Assembly: GCF_036898095.1 (NCBI RefSeq)
Contig: NC_090731.1
Location: 143,469,716 to 143,533,715 of the forward strand
Direction: 5' to 3'
From: Palaemon carinicauda
Lineage: Eukaryota; Arthropoda; Malacostraca; Decapoda; Palaemonidae
Length of the DNA: 64,000 nt
Below the pieces are notes generated by a model. The model made no database searches. It saw only the letters and a program-made list of their open reading frames with translations, and was not told where the DNA came from. This document shows, one piece after another, positions 23,925 to 35,340 of the stretch. Position 1 is the first letter of the stretch, and every line of letters starts with the position of its first letter. Made by a program: the position numbers and the translations under genes.

Positions 23925-26400
23925 GAATGAATGAATGATTTAAAGTTTTCAGGCATCCTGACATCTAAGGTCATTGATGCCGGTAACATTTAATTTATGT
24001 ATACAAAAATAAAAAATGAAATAAAATAAAAAATTAAAGAGTATTCAGTTAAAATCTTAAAAATTGAATGTCATAAAAGTTAAATATTTTTCAGAAGACC
24101 TGCTTCTGAAATAAATCTAAAAATGCCACTTGCATGGAAGGACACATCATTTCCAAGAATCTTGGCAAGGATGAACCTGCCACCCTCACCTCGAGCCTCA
24201 AACAAATATCTATTCCGCAAGTTGTTATAATTGGGGCATTCGGTCAACAAATGCCTTACTGTTAGAGGTACTAAACAGCTGTCACAATACGGTTGGTGTT
24301 GGCCCTTTAGCAGAAACTCATGTGTCAACCGAGTGTGACCAATACGGAGACGACAAAGAGACGTCTCCCATTTTCGGGGCATCATATTATACCTCCAAGG
24401 AGATATGTCATTTGTTACTTCCCTCATTTTATTGCCATCTTGACTATCCCATTGCTGTTGCCATTTATTGCAAACCAATTTCTTGATGTCAGGTAAGAAA
24501 TAATTACAGGGAATGGGATACCTTCTTGGCAGCAAGTCGGATGCAGCCTCCTTAGCCAGTGAATCTGCCTTCTCATTCCCGGACACACCTACATGTGCTG
24601 GAACCCAACAAAATTGAACAGTTATACCTCTCCGTCCAATAAGGAAAAGCCATTCTAAAATCTTTAAAACTAGAGGGTTATTAGAATTAAAAACTTCCAT
24701 AGCTTGAAGGACACTCCTTGCATCACTAAAAATTGTAAAATTACCCTCCTTCTCCAACGCTATTTTCTCAATAGCGGTTAATATGCCATACAGTTCGGCA
24801 GTAAATATGGAAGCGGTCAGAGGAAGTGCACCTCTACAATTAAAACCATTACTATGTACTCCAAATCCAACGCCAGCATCAGATTTAGAGCCATCAGTAT
24901 AGATAAAAGTTGATCCTCTATGTTCTTTAACATGTTCATTAAAAAAGAGACCTGGCTTCTAGGTCTGACATATTCTTCTTATCTCCAATAAAATATTTAC
25001 AAAAAGATATCTCTGGTAACTTCCATGGAGGCGTTGATGATACCTTGAATGGAAGTACCTTATTTCTAATTATATCCAGACTATTTAATAATCGTTTCAC
25101 CCGAAAGCCATAAGGTTGAGGAGATTTTGGGTGCAACTCAAAGTATGATGCGTGTCTTACAAGGCTTGCAGTCTGAAAGGCTAGAGAGTTAGGGAGTCTT
25201 TGCAATCTAAACCAATACCGAAGAATGGAAGACATTAGGTAAAGGTCTAGAGGTAACTCTCCAGCATCAACAAGGAGACTTGGGATAGGGGAGGTTTTAA
25301 AAGCTCCAGTAGACAATCTAATACCTGCATGATGTATCGAGTCTAATATTTTTAACCGGCTTGGGGTGGCTGAAGAATATACCTCACAACCATAACTAAT
25401 TTTGGAAAAAATCAAGGCCTTGTATAATTTTAAAATAGTATTGCGGTCTGCCCCCCATGATGTATGGGACAATACTTTTAAGATATTCAGAGCTTCAACA
25501 CATTTAGCTTTTAGCGCTTTTCGGTGAGAAACCCATGTAAGTCTACAGTCAAATATCAAACCTAAAAATTTGGTTTCCGATACACATGGTATCCGTTGAC
25601 CTTTAATGTATATATCCGGGTCTGGATGTACTCCCCGGATACGACAAAAATGGACAATGGTAGTTTTACTTGTCGAGAACTTAAATCCATTCATGTCAGC
25701 CCACTGGATAATTTTATCAATAGAGAGTTGGATTTCTCTCAACCATTGCCATTCTAGTGCCAGCAAATGATATTGAGAGATCATCCACAAATAATGTTGA
25801 GAGAACATCCTGGGGAATGGCTGAGGATATCCCATTAATTGCTAGTGCAAAAAGGGTTACACTCAGCACACTACCCTGAGGAACTCCTTCTTCCTGGCAC
25901 TTCCTCTCTGATAGTTTCCCCAACTCTCACTTGAAAAACTCTACGTGAAAGAAATGCCTGAATAAATAGTGGCAGCTCTCCTCTCAATCCCAATTCATGA
26001 ATGGTTTTAAGAATACCATATCTCCATGTGGTATCATATGCCTTTTCAAGGTCAAAAAATACTGTAACATGGTGCTGTTTGGAAGCAAAGGCTTCACAAA
26101 TAGAAGACTCAAGTCGTATCAACACATCAGTTGTCGAGTGCATTTTTCGGAATCCACATTGAATCGGTGATAAAATACCTTTCTTTTCAAGGTACCATAT
26201 CAGCCTTGCATTGACCATCTTCTCCATGATTTTACATAAACAAGATGTCAATGCAATAGGACGATAGTTTGCTGCTAAAAACGTGTCTTTACCGGGTTTT
26301 AAAAAGGCTAAAATAATGGCTAGTTCCCAAACACTTGGGTAACTATGATCATGCCATATTCTATTAATAATGCTTAAAATAAATAGCTTTGTATTAAAAT
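23925..26400 (-). mobile_element. I-like non-LTR retrotransposon (LINE 2), truncated
   Basis: Second minus-strand LINE of the same general type. Its 3' tail is a TCAT-type simple repeat, read as GAATGAATGAATGATT at about 23925-23940. The 3' untranslated part carries GGCATCAATGACCTTAGATG, read on the minus strand. Coding sequence runs to 26400, where DIRS A begins abruptly inside the RT N-terminal region. No continuation is visible beyond DIRS A. Confidence 0.83.
24080..26400 (-). pseudogene. LINE 2 ORF2: reverse transcriptase and RNase H, multiply frameshifted
   Basis: Reading down the minus strand: an RT start with LKPGKDTFLAANYRPIALTS (26250-26330), then FFDLEKAYDTTW, EEGVPQGSVLS, TLFVDDLSISF (catalytic box) and a thumb region to 24939. 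RNase H follows with FTIFSDARSV and WVPAHVGVSGNEKADSLAKE, ending at 24080 after a knuckle-like CDSCLVPLTVRHLLTEC. Frames change at about 25880, 25780 and between 24757 and 24939. The residue before the catalytic DD is Val, as in LINE 1. The endonuclease is not present. Confidence 0.87.
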
Positions 26401-26448
26401 CACAAATTTTAAGTAATTTGTATTTTTCCTAACAATACTTACCGAAGA

Positions 26449-26616
26449 AACACTTTATAGGAGATTACTGGTAACTCCTCTCTGACGACCAGATTTTTAC
26501 GTAGTTTCCCCCTACTTCCATGTTCTATACTGTCCTGAATAACGGGAAATAACATGACCTGGGGGCATTGCCCAGGCAGGTCGCCCGTCTTTGAGAAGCT
26601 CTCCCCAGTATGTTTT
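26449..26616 (+). repeat. DIRS A left inverted terminal repeat
   Basis: About 168 bp whose reverse complement is found at 32453-32622. The run from TTATAGGAGATTACTGGTAA to CTCCCCAGTATGTTTT matches essentially base for base by eye. Confidence 0.95.
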
Positions 26617-26679
26617 ATGTAATGAACAAAACCACGAGGTCAGCGGGGCACTGCGGGGACGGTTGGGGGGGCCCTAAAC

Positions 26680-26790
26680 CTAAAGTGTTTCTTCGGTAAG
26701 TATTGTTAGGAAAAATACAAATTACTTAAAATTTGTGATTTGTTCCGACACAGAGACTTACCTTGAAACACTTTATAGGAGACTTACACC
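26680..26790. repeat. DIRS A internal complementary region
   Basis: The first part (26680-26742) is the reverse complement of the element's left end (26401-26460). The second part (26742-26790) is the reverse complement of the right end (32605-32648). Together they equal the reverse complement of the two ends joined, the expected template for closing a circular intermediate in DIRS replication. Confidence 0.92.
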
Positions 26791-27054
26791 TTAGGAGGGG
26801 GGAGTGCCCTTTAGCCCTGACCCCGATGGACAGTAGGGAAAACTACGTAAAAGACTCATTAAGTGTGATATAACACTTACCCTTCTGCAATATCTTCGTT
26901 GTGCTTGATATGGCGAATTTTCGTCTTGTGTAATGAGCGATATTTCTTGATGACGACTGACGGTACGAGAAAGTTAGAAAAGGGGGGAAAATAGAACTCG
27001 GCTCCTTGTGTCTAGATACTTTATGTTTCGCGATTGAGCCTGGGGCTTGAGCCG

Positions 27055-28244
27055 TCAAACCGAATGCAGGGCTGAGATGACCGGCCCGATAGAAAACCCA
27101 TCTAGAGACTTTCTCGTACAGTCCTTGAGATAATGTGCGGTGAAGGTCGACTGGTTGGACCAAGTTCCCGCTCGAAGAACCTGCGCTACTGACATGTTCT
27201 TTTCGAACGTTAGAGAGGTGCTAATGCCCCGAACAACGTGAGCTCTGGGTTTCCCCGGTGTAGGAAGACCTTGTTTTAAGTAGGCTTGCGTGATCACTTT
27301 CCTGAGCCAGAACGAAACCGTGTTTTTGGATATGTTTTTCTTTATTTTCCCCATGAGACGAAGAGATTCTTGATAGACGGGCGGAGGTTTGCCGTTCTCT
27401 TAAAGTATTTCCTAATAGTCCTGACCGGGCATAATTTTAGGTCCTTCGGGTTTCCTTTATTCGGGATTGCCGGAATCGAAAAACTCTCAAACCTCGGATC
27501 CCACACCGAGGGGTTCTGAGTCTTGGCGACGAAGGATTTGACAAACTTAAAGGTTACTTCCTTCCATCCCCTAGTATGTTCCACCTCGAATGACAGTCCG
27601 TGTAGCTCGCCCACCCTCTTAGCCGAGGCTAATGCTAGCAAGAAGACCGCCTTGAGCGTGAGATTCTTGTCATCGATGTCCTTTAAGGGCTCGAATGGTG
27701 GTTTCCGTAACATATCTAGGACTCGCGCTAAGTCCCAACTCGGGATTCTAGGGGCGGAAGGGGGGCATGATTGTTCGAACGCTCTGATAAGCATGGAGAT
27801 ATGCCTGGAGGAGCCGAGATCTATGCCCTTGAGAAGAAAGACTTGACCCAGGGCCGCCCGAACTCCCTTGATCGCTGGAACTGACATGTCTAACTTGTCC
27901 CTGAGATAAACCATGACGTCGGCTATCACGGGCACTGACGCTTCCAAGGGCTCTAACTTCTTGTCCCTGCACCACTTCACGAATACCGCCCACTTAGACT
28001 GGTAGACGGCCGTGGATGATTTCCTCCGGTATAGCGACATCCTCCTGGCTGTCTTGCCGAAGTACCCTTGCTTCTTCAGGAGCCGCTGGATAATCTCCAG
28101 GCGTGAAGACGAAGGGCTTGCGGGTTTCTGTGAAACCGCTGAAAGTGAGGTTGTTTTAATAGGTCTGACCTGCCGGGTAGAGGCCAAGGAGGTAGGACGG
28201 TGAGGTTCCTTAGGTCCGCGAACCATTCTCTCTCCGGCCACCAA
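27055..28244 (-). pseudogene. DIRS A tyrosine recombinase, one frameshift
   Basis: Phage-integrase-like recombinase that would insert the circular DNA copy. Start MVAGERMVRGP at 28244. The N-terminal core-binding domain has VYQSKWAVFVKWC and AIKGVRAALGQVF. The catalytic Arg is in ASAKRVGELHGL. The frame slips by one base in the run at about 27342-27354 (SWGK then KIKKNISKN), after which RAHVVRG (HxxR), GTWSNQSTF and AHYLKD (nucleophile Tyr) follow to 27055. Without the slip it would be about 396 codons, equal to the copies in B, C and D. It overlaps the end of pol, as in the others. Confidence 0.9.
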
Positions 28245-29995
28245 GGCGCTACCAAAGTCATCCTTAGGTTGGTTGCTGCCCTTACTCTGTTGAGGACCTG
28301 CCTTATCAGGGAGAAGGGGGGAAGACGTACACGTCCAGTCCGTCCCACTTGTGCTGAAAGACGTCTTCCATTGCCGCCTTCGGATCTGGGACGGGAGAAC
28401 AAAATACGGGGAGTTGCTCGTTCAACCTTGTTGCAAACAGATCAATTACCGGAGATCCCTACATCTGTATAATGTAGCTTGCCACTTGTGGGTGTAGGGA
28501 CCATTCTGCTGCTACCACTTGCCCCACTCTGCTGAGGCCGTCTGCTAGGACGTTGTTCTTCCCTGGGATGAACCTTGCCGTCAGGATGACGTCCTTCTGT
28601 TCCGCCCATTTTAGGATTTGAAGGGCTAGTTCGCACAACTCTTTTGATCTCAGTCCCCCCTCCTTCTTCACGTAAACCACCACCGTTGCATTGTCTGACA
28701 TTAGGGCCACCGAACGCCCTCTCATGTCCTCCTCGAAGTGGTTGCAGGCTTCTTGGACCGCTTCTCATTTCCAGGATATTTATGTGTAGGGATTTCTCCC
28801 CCTCTGACCACGCCCCCTTTGCTGTCTTTTCCCGGAGATGGGCTCCCCACCCGTCCTTCGATGTTTCCGTGAAGAGAAGAACCTCCGGAGGTTGGGAGGA
28901 CAGTAGCATCCCCCTTAGGGTGTTCGACCGATCCTGCCACCATTCCAAGGCCTTCCTGGACTCCTGAAGGAGAGGGACCACAATGTCCGGGGAACTTTTC
29001 TGGTTCCAATGTTCTTTCAGGTTCCATTGAACCCTTAAGTTCTGTCTCCCGTGAGGTACCAGCTTCTCTAGGGACACCAGGTGCCCTACCAACCTTTGCC
29101 AACCCTTCGCTCTCCTGGGGCGACCCAGAAGGAAGGGCCGGAGCACTCGATCCAGGTTGTCCAGCCTTTCCGTGGTTGGGAATTCCTTGACCTGTAACGA
29201 ATCCAGGACCATTCCAAGGTACGTCCTCCTGTTGGATGGGGTTAGCTGTGATTTCTCCAAGTTGACCACGATGCCCAGGGTCTTGCACAATTGAAGAAGA
29301 TCTTCGCCCTGTTGTTCCAAGTCTTCCTTTGAGGATGAAAGGAGTAACCAGTCGTCCAGGTACCTGATCAGTCGAATGCCCCGTTCGAGGGCCCATATGG
29401 GGACCGTCGTAAAGACCCTCGTGAATACCTGGGAGGCTGTTGAAAAACCGAAGCATAGGGCCTTGAATTGTAACACCTGGGTACCCCACTTGACCCGGAG
29501 AAACTTCCTGCTCGACGGATGAATGGGCACTCGGAAGTAGTCGTCCTTGAGGTCTATAGAAATAAAAAAGTCGCCCTCTCTCAAGGACGCCATGACCGTT
29601 CTTGGAGTGTCCATTTTGAAGGTCACTTTCCTGAGAAACCTGTTGAGGGCTGACAGGTCTATTACAGGTCTCCACCCTCCTGTCTCTTTTTCCACTAGGA
29701 ACAGGCGGCTGTAGAACCCCGGACCCGGGAATGTCACTGTTTCTAAAGCTCCCTTCTGCAGCAACGTCTTGACTTCTTCGTCCAACGCTGCCCTCTTCGC
29801 CAGGTCCTTGGGCACCAACCAGTCTGCCTGCGTTGCTGGAACTAGGGGGGGTGTCTCTTCCATGAAGGGGATCCTGTAGCCCTCCTTTAGTACTGTAACT
29901 GTCCACGGATCTGCTAGGTGGAGCTTCCATGCTTGCCAAGTGAGTCTGAGGCATCCCCCTACCTGAGGCTTGGGCAGGGGAGGGGGGCCTCCCAT
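28076..29995 (-). pseudogene. DIRS A pol: reverse transcriptase, RNase H and post-RH module
   Basis: RT blocks are GWRPVIDLSALN, SIDLKDDYFRVPIH, CFGFSTASQVFT and RYLDDWLLLS. The usual DAYF has become DDYF, although both catalytic positions keep Asp. RNase H begins LLFTETSKDGWGAHL, where the usual Asp of SDASK is Thr, and the frame is lost at ILEMRSGP (about 28725). It resumes as ALMSDNATVVVYV and NNVLADGLSR, with a stop at 28459. The terminal module resumes in 28076-28402 (MTLVAPWWP). At least two breaks and one substituted RNase H residue make it non-functional. Confidence 0.9.
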
Positions 29996-29996
29996 C

Positions 29997-31984
29997 TTAT
30001 CTCCTACGGGAAGAACGGCCTGTTCTCCCCCTCCTGGAGGAGTAGAAAGAAGACCTATACGTTGGGGGGTTAGAAGATGAACCTCTTCGGGGGGGAACCA
30101 CAGAGGAAGACCACTGTCCTGACGAGGGTTCCCTCCTTCCTTGAGTTGGTGTGGTACGCGCGGCCATGGGTGCTTCTGTCACTGGCCTCCTGAAGATGGG
30201 GCGGTGTGCCGCCTGTGGCTTCAGGGTAGGTAGCTCCCTCTTTTTGGCCAACTTCTCCACGACCTCTTCCGCCTTCTTCGTCGGAATAAGCTGCTCCCCC
30301 CAGACGGAGCAGGTCTTCAAGGCTTTAGCTTCTCTGTCAGGAATCTTAATGGGAAGGTTCTTGACTAGGGCGTCTCTTCTCCGGAGAATCCAGTTTGCGG
30401 AGAGAGCCAAAGACTGAAAGGTCAGGAATTTAAGGGCGCGGCTACCTGACCCCAGCAACTCATTCAGAGCCTCCCGTTTTGCAGGTTCCATGGTGTCTGT
30501 AGGAATCTGGGTGCCTACTAGGGTGGTGGCCCACCAATCCAGCCAGGAGGCCATATTAACTAAGTCCTTGGACATCTCCCCCATCATTGCCGACTCGGAA
30601 GGGGAGAAGAAGGTAGATGCTGCCGATGCCCTCCCGTCGGAGATGCCCTGGCACAGGATGTCTATGGTTTCCTCGGTCTTGTACGCACCGGTCGGCCTAT
30701 TTTCTAAAGAGTAGTATTTCGTCTGCGACTTCAAACCCTGTAGGAGCTTTGCTGAGCTGTGACCCTTGCAGGAGTCGCTATTGCGGGATATGACCTTATC
30801 AATGTGAGTCTTTCCAATCCCCACGTTACTGGCCTCGGGAAGAGAGAGAGAGGACTTTTTCTGGGCGGGGACCGCTATGAACTTGTTCAGGCCTGAAGTC
30901 CAGGGTTCTTCCTCTTGAGTGGCGGGTTCTATAAGGTTGTTATAACCCCTAATTAAGGCAAGGACTCTCCTGTACGCTGGGACTTCCCGTCCCGAGATCC
31001 TGTGGGAGACCGCAAGGGGAGTTCCTCCACACAGACTGATCCCCATTCTCCTGGAGGACCTGGACGACGGGACGGGCTCCTCCGTGAAACAGATCGACGG
31101 GGGTGCCAGTCCCTGTCTATCATCTCGATGGGGAGACCCGTCTAGGCTGTCCATCCTAGGCGACGGCTCCCTCCACTGAGCGGATGGAGTGGCTCTAGGA
31201 AGGGACTAGGCCTACAAGACGAGGTCCTCCGCCCACCGGCTGACTCTCTGGCGGGGTTCTTGGCTTGTATGGAGGGGAACGGGGACTTCCCGTCCCGAGA
31301 TCTTGTGGGAGACCGCAAGGGGAGTTCCTCCACACAGACTGATCCCCATTCTCCTCGAGAACCGGGACGGCTCCTCCGTGAAACAGATCGACGGGGGTGC
31401 CCGTCCCTGTCTATCATCCCGATGGGGAGACCCGTCTAGGCTGCCCATCCTAGAAGACGGCTCCCTCCACTGAGCGGATGGGTTGGCTCTAGGAAGGGAC
31501 TTAGGCCTACAAGACGGGGTCCTCCGCCCATCAGCTGACTCTCTGGCGGGGCTCTTGGCTTGTATGGAGGGGAACGGGGACTTCCCGTCCCGAGATCCTG
31601 TGGGAGACCGCAAGGGGAGTTCCTCCACACAGACTGATCTCTCTTCCTCCTGTGTCGTCTCCGACGTTCCTCGCTTGAAGGGCCCGAAGGATCGAGCCCC
31701 GATGCGGATCCAGGGTGAAGGACTAGCATAGGACCTCTTCCATGTCCAGTGGGGACCTCAACGGCGTCCTTGGTACATCCCACGCCAGCGGATCCCTCCG
31801 CAGCTGAAGCGCCTGAGGCCTCTACCCATGAATCTGGTGATAAGAAAAAAGGAACATTATTAGGCCACATGGGGTCCTCCGCCGAGACGCCGTCCCTACG
31901 AGAGAGACGTGTCCCTCGGACCCCCACACACTCACCTGTAGGCGCCTGATCTGCCCCGAACAAAGAAGGTTCCCCCCACAACAT
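29997..31984 (-). pseudogene. DIRS A gag region, with internal 300-bp duplications
   Basis: The frame 29997-31154 gives a helical Gag-like protein (SWLDWWATTLVGTQ and GSGSRALKFLTFQ) with a basic Arg/Ser-rich C-terminus. DIRS C gag has the parallel SWLDFWLGSLGI and SGTRSIEFLAHQ, which identifies this as the same gene. Upstream, frame 31436-31984 would be the N-terminal part, but a duplicated block with stops lies between. The gene stops two bases before the pol frame begins. Its start is uncertain. Confidence 0.72.
30975..31640. repeat. ~300-bp tandem repeat inside DIRS A gag
   Basis: GACTTCCCGTCCCGAGATCC recurs at 30981, 31284 (one change) and 31579, periods 303 and 295 bp. The flanking AGGCTGTCCATCCTAG-type and GACTCTCTGGCGGGG blocks recur with it. 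About 2.3 copies. Confidence 0.9.
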
Positions 31985-32452
31985 CTCACCCTTGGGAAGG
32001 AGGCACCAACTTCTTACACTTCAAGGACTTACCTCGTCCCCTACTCTGGGTAGGGGAGAAGAATGCACTCAACCTGCCCCCTCTCCTGCCGACGTCGCAG
32101 GGGAAGACATGCTAGTTTCCCTAGGAGACCTCTTCGAGTCCGTCTTCATCGTGCCGCATTCTGACGGCGAACTGGCTTTGACAAGAAAGCCCAACACGAA
32201 TACCCGGCTCTAGGCCCAGGACAACGGCGACCGTACTCCAAAGCACACACAGAGATCGCTAAACCCAAGCATAAAGCAAGGCAAAGCACTAAAACGCCAA
32301 TAAAAGCACAAAGGAACGATCCTAAAAGAACACAGATAAGGCACTAATCACTCGTGAAGGAATCGAGACCATGTAGTAACTACATAGTAACGCGCACAAA
32401 AGGGGGTCGCACAGAGAATAAGGAGCGGTGTGTGTGAACACAACGCGACCAG

Positions 32453-32622
32453 AAAACATACTGGGGAGAGCTTCTCAAAGACGGGCGACCTGCCTGGGCA
32501 ATGCCCCCAGGTCATGTTATTTCCCGTTATTCAGGACAGTATAGAACATGGAAGTAGGGGGAAACTACGTAAAAATCTGGTCGTCAGAGAGGAGTTACCA
32601 GTAATCTCCTATAAAGTGTTTC
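32453..32622 (-). repeat. DIRS A right inverted terminal repeat
   Basis: Reverse complement of 26449-26616. The outer 26 bp (32623-32648, AAGGTAAGTCTCTGTGTCGG) are matched only in the internal complementary region. Confidence 0.95.
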
Positions 32623-32648
32623 AAGGTAAGTCTCTGTGTCGGAACAAA

Positions 32649-34664
32649 CTAGTTTTCTCAAAATATTTCACATGAACTTGTTAAACTTTAAAAATATTGG
32701 CTTGTTATAAGTATCCTGTGCAGATTATAAATAAAGGAGGGTTTCCATTACATACTGTTCTAAAATAAAGACAGCTAAGGAAGAATGATAGGCTAAGTAG
32801 CTGCTGGTAATATGCAACTATTAGTTTAGTAGCTGCTGCTAATATGCAACTATTAGTTTAACAATAATAATTTATTCTGGGTATAATACTGGTTTAACAT
32901 CATGAATGCAATTTTGTCTTGAGAAAAAGCCTTTTTCTGTAATGCATCATATATATTTATCAATTCACCCATGCTATTTAATAAAGTTCAGGCTAAGATG
33001 TTATGCATGCAACAAGGAAAATACTGCATGTTTATAGGTACTCTAGTTACTAATCCCCCAAATATGAATGCACATACCAGGCACACATTTAATCTGCAGA
33101 AGAGTCAATGTTACACTTTTGAAACAGGGCAGCCCACAAAATAAAATATAAGTAACAGTTATCCTAAACCAGCACAGTGGGCTAACTAGTGAGTAAAATA
33201 AACCAATGACAATGATCTCCCCATGTAACACCCACATAGCAAGCAATGTTTCATTTCAGACCAAGCTAATTCTAATTAATAAATTTCTCATCTTTTTCAA
33301 AGTGGTTGCAGAACTGGCTTGATTAAAGGAAAAAGTTTTCAATTTGATTTACACAAATTGACACATCATTTATTAGACCCTCATTTGTGGTTTTTAATGT
33401 AGACTGCAATCTTACATTGGGGACAAACAAGAGGTATGTGCCCAACTGGATCCATACACAAATAGTAATCACCTATTTTACTTGTGTCGGCCACACTGTT
33501 AAGTTTAACAGATGCTTTCTCACTACTGGATTAATTTGTAAACTTTGATCCTTCCCATATCTTCAACTTCATCGAGTGAATTAATGATAGTAACCTACAC
33601 ATGTTATCCACCAAAGATAAAAGATCCTTCTGGTTATGTCTTAACAAGGGCCTGCTTGTCAGTACATTAATTGTTCTTTGTTTTCTTTTGGAAATTTATT
33701 TCCTATTTAAAATTTCATCTTGGTTTTTTTTAAGGGGGGTATTACTGGTTTAGCAATGTTAGTATTTATTTAAATCTTGTTTTTTTTAAGGAGGGTATTA
33801 CTGGTTTAGCAATGTTAGTAATTAAAGCTATATATTATTGCCAAATGTTTATAGGGCAAAAAGAGGTTAGCTAAACTATTTTTCTCTTAAGAGATGTACT
33901 TAGCTCAAAGTAACTTGCTTGCTTCTGATTCACTGGACCTCAGTTTGTCAGAATTCATCGGTTTTCTATACTCACAATTATATTATAAATATATTCCTTC
34001 AGCGTGGTTAAAAGATGCTATTATGAGTGTGATATGAATGCTATTTAAATTAATTGTAAATATTAAGAACTTACATATTAACCTAGTGTGGTTATCAGTT
34101 AAATTTCCAATAAACATCAAAGCTGAAGACTTGTAACAATGTTCTAAATACAGAAATATAAATTTTGTATACATTACTGTATTTCAAGTACTAATTACAT
34201 AACAATTATTACTAAACTATCATACTTTTATAGGAAATATAGAAAGCAAAATAATGATGAACATAAAAACATATGATAAACAACGATGTGTGTGGTACAC
34301 GGTGGTATGTCGAATGGAAGGAACAGGCACTACATTAGTCTTCCTAGACTACAAGATGCGTTTTCATATGCGTGCTTGAGGCATGGCTTCGCCTTCAAAA
34401 GACTATAGAGATTCTTCAAGTAATGAAAATGTTAATAGTATCAGGGGCAGTGGACTCACCAGCCAGAGCTGTAATATAATACTGAATGTATTAGAATTTC
34501 TCAAGTTCTTTCAATATCATGATATCACTGATTTATTATGCACTAAACATTGGTAGAATAAAAACAATCTAAATTTAATGCATCTCAAACTTTGGTGGGA
34601 GTAGTTTATTTTCTACCCAAAGTTCATCACTCGCCTATTATTAAATATGGAGTTTTTATGATAA
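32649..34664. other. AT-rich stretch without a recognised gene
   Basis: Between DIRS A and B. I see no coding sequence, RNA gene or transposon end. Two short tandem duplications are present: a 32-bp one at 32796-32859 (AGTAGCTGCTG...TTAGTTT) and a ~57-bp one at about 33724-33820 (GGTATTACTGGTTTAGCAAT). It could be unique intronic or intergenic sequence. Confidence 0.6.
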
Positions 34665-34681
34665 AGCAAAGTTTTGTGAAT

Positions 34682-34833
34682 ACTTACCTGGCAGTTATAT
34701 ATACATAGCTAATAATCTCTATTTCGGCAGAATTTTTCTAAACGAGGCAACCGCCTTGTGGTGGTTGGGTGGTAACACCCGTTAAAGGGTGGTAGGAGGA
34801 ATCATTCCCGTTTTCTGTTCTTCAGTTCATCTA
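34682..34833 (+). repeat. DIRS B left inverted terminal repeat
   Basis: About 151 bp from ACTTACCTGGCAGTTATATA to TTCAGTTCATCT. It is the reverse complement of 41226-41376 with only occasional differences. Confidence 0.95.
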
Positions 34834-34872
34834 TGTCCGACCTGTCTCCTGAGGGGAGGTGGGTGGGCCTTC

Positions 34873-34944
34873 GAATGTATATATAACTGCCAGGTCATTT
34901 TTATGAATAGAACTTACCTGGCAGTTATATATACATAGCTGATT
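34873..34944. repeat. DIRS B internal complementary region
   Basis: 34896-34944 (TTTTATGAATAGAACTTACC and onward) is the reverse complement of the right end at about 41345-41392. 34873-34895 (ATATAACTGCCAGGT) is the complement of the left end. The left-end part is shorter than in A, C and D. Confidence 0.88.
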
Positions 34945-35340
34945 AACACACTTGGAGGAGGGTGATAGACAGTAAACATCGTTGGGGAAACAACTAAAAA
35001 AGCTGTAGGATAAATAAACACCTTGATTCCTTACCTGCTAAGGTAGCTGACTTCAAAGGTTCCTGCCTCTTGAGTCGCTTTCCCTTAGGAGTGTCAGCCA
35101 GGATGTGACCTGCAGTGCTGAAAACACTCAATCGAGTCTGTCAACGGGGTGAGACCAACAATCTGACTAGACTTCAGGACTACCTATTGCTCAAAATAAA
35201 AACTGCAACCTTACCAAACCAACCACCTAACATTTGCAAAGTAGATAAAAATTATCTAACTAGACTGAGGTGACTGTACACAAGTCGAAGTCCTCAGACA
35301 ACCAATAAAAATACACCAACCTATGCACAAGTAAACAAAA

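Larger units (their letters stand above)
26401..32648 (-). mobile_element. DIRS-type tyrosine-recombinase retrotransposon A
   Basis: A 6.25-kb minus-strand element with inverted terminal repeats (26449-26616 and 32453-32622), an internal complementary region (about 26680-26790) and gag, pol and recombinase genes in that order. The outer ends are CACAAATTTTAAGTAATTTG on the left and GTCTCTGTGTCGGAACAAA on the right. The left end cuts into the RT of LINE 2. DIRS elements integrate by recombinase and make no target duplication; none was seen. Gag is intact only in part, and pol and recombinase are frameshifted, so the copy looks dead. Confidence 0.92.

Noticed and set aside
28722..29954. 410-codon minus-strand frame overlapping DIRS A pol
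   Set aside because: Shadow of the RT frame; the conserved motifs are all in the other frame.
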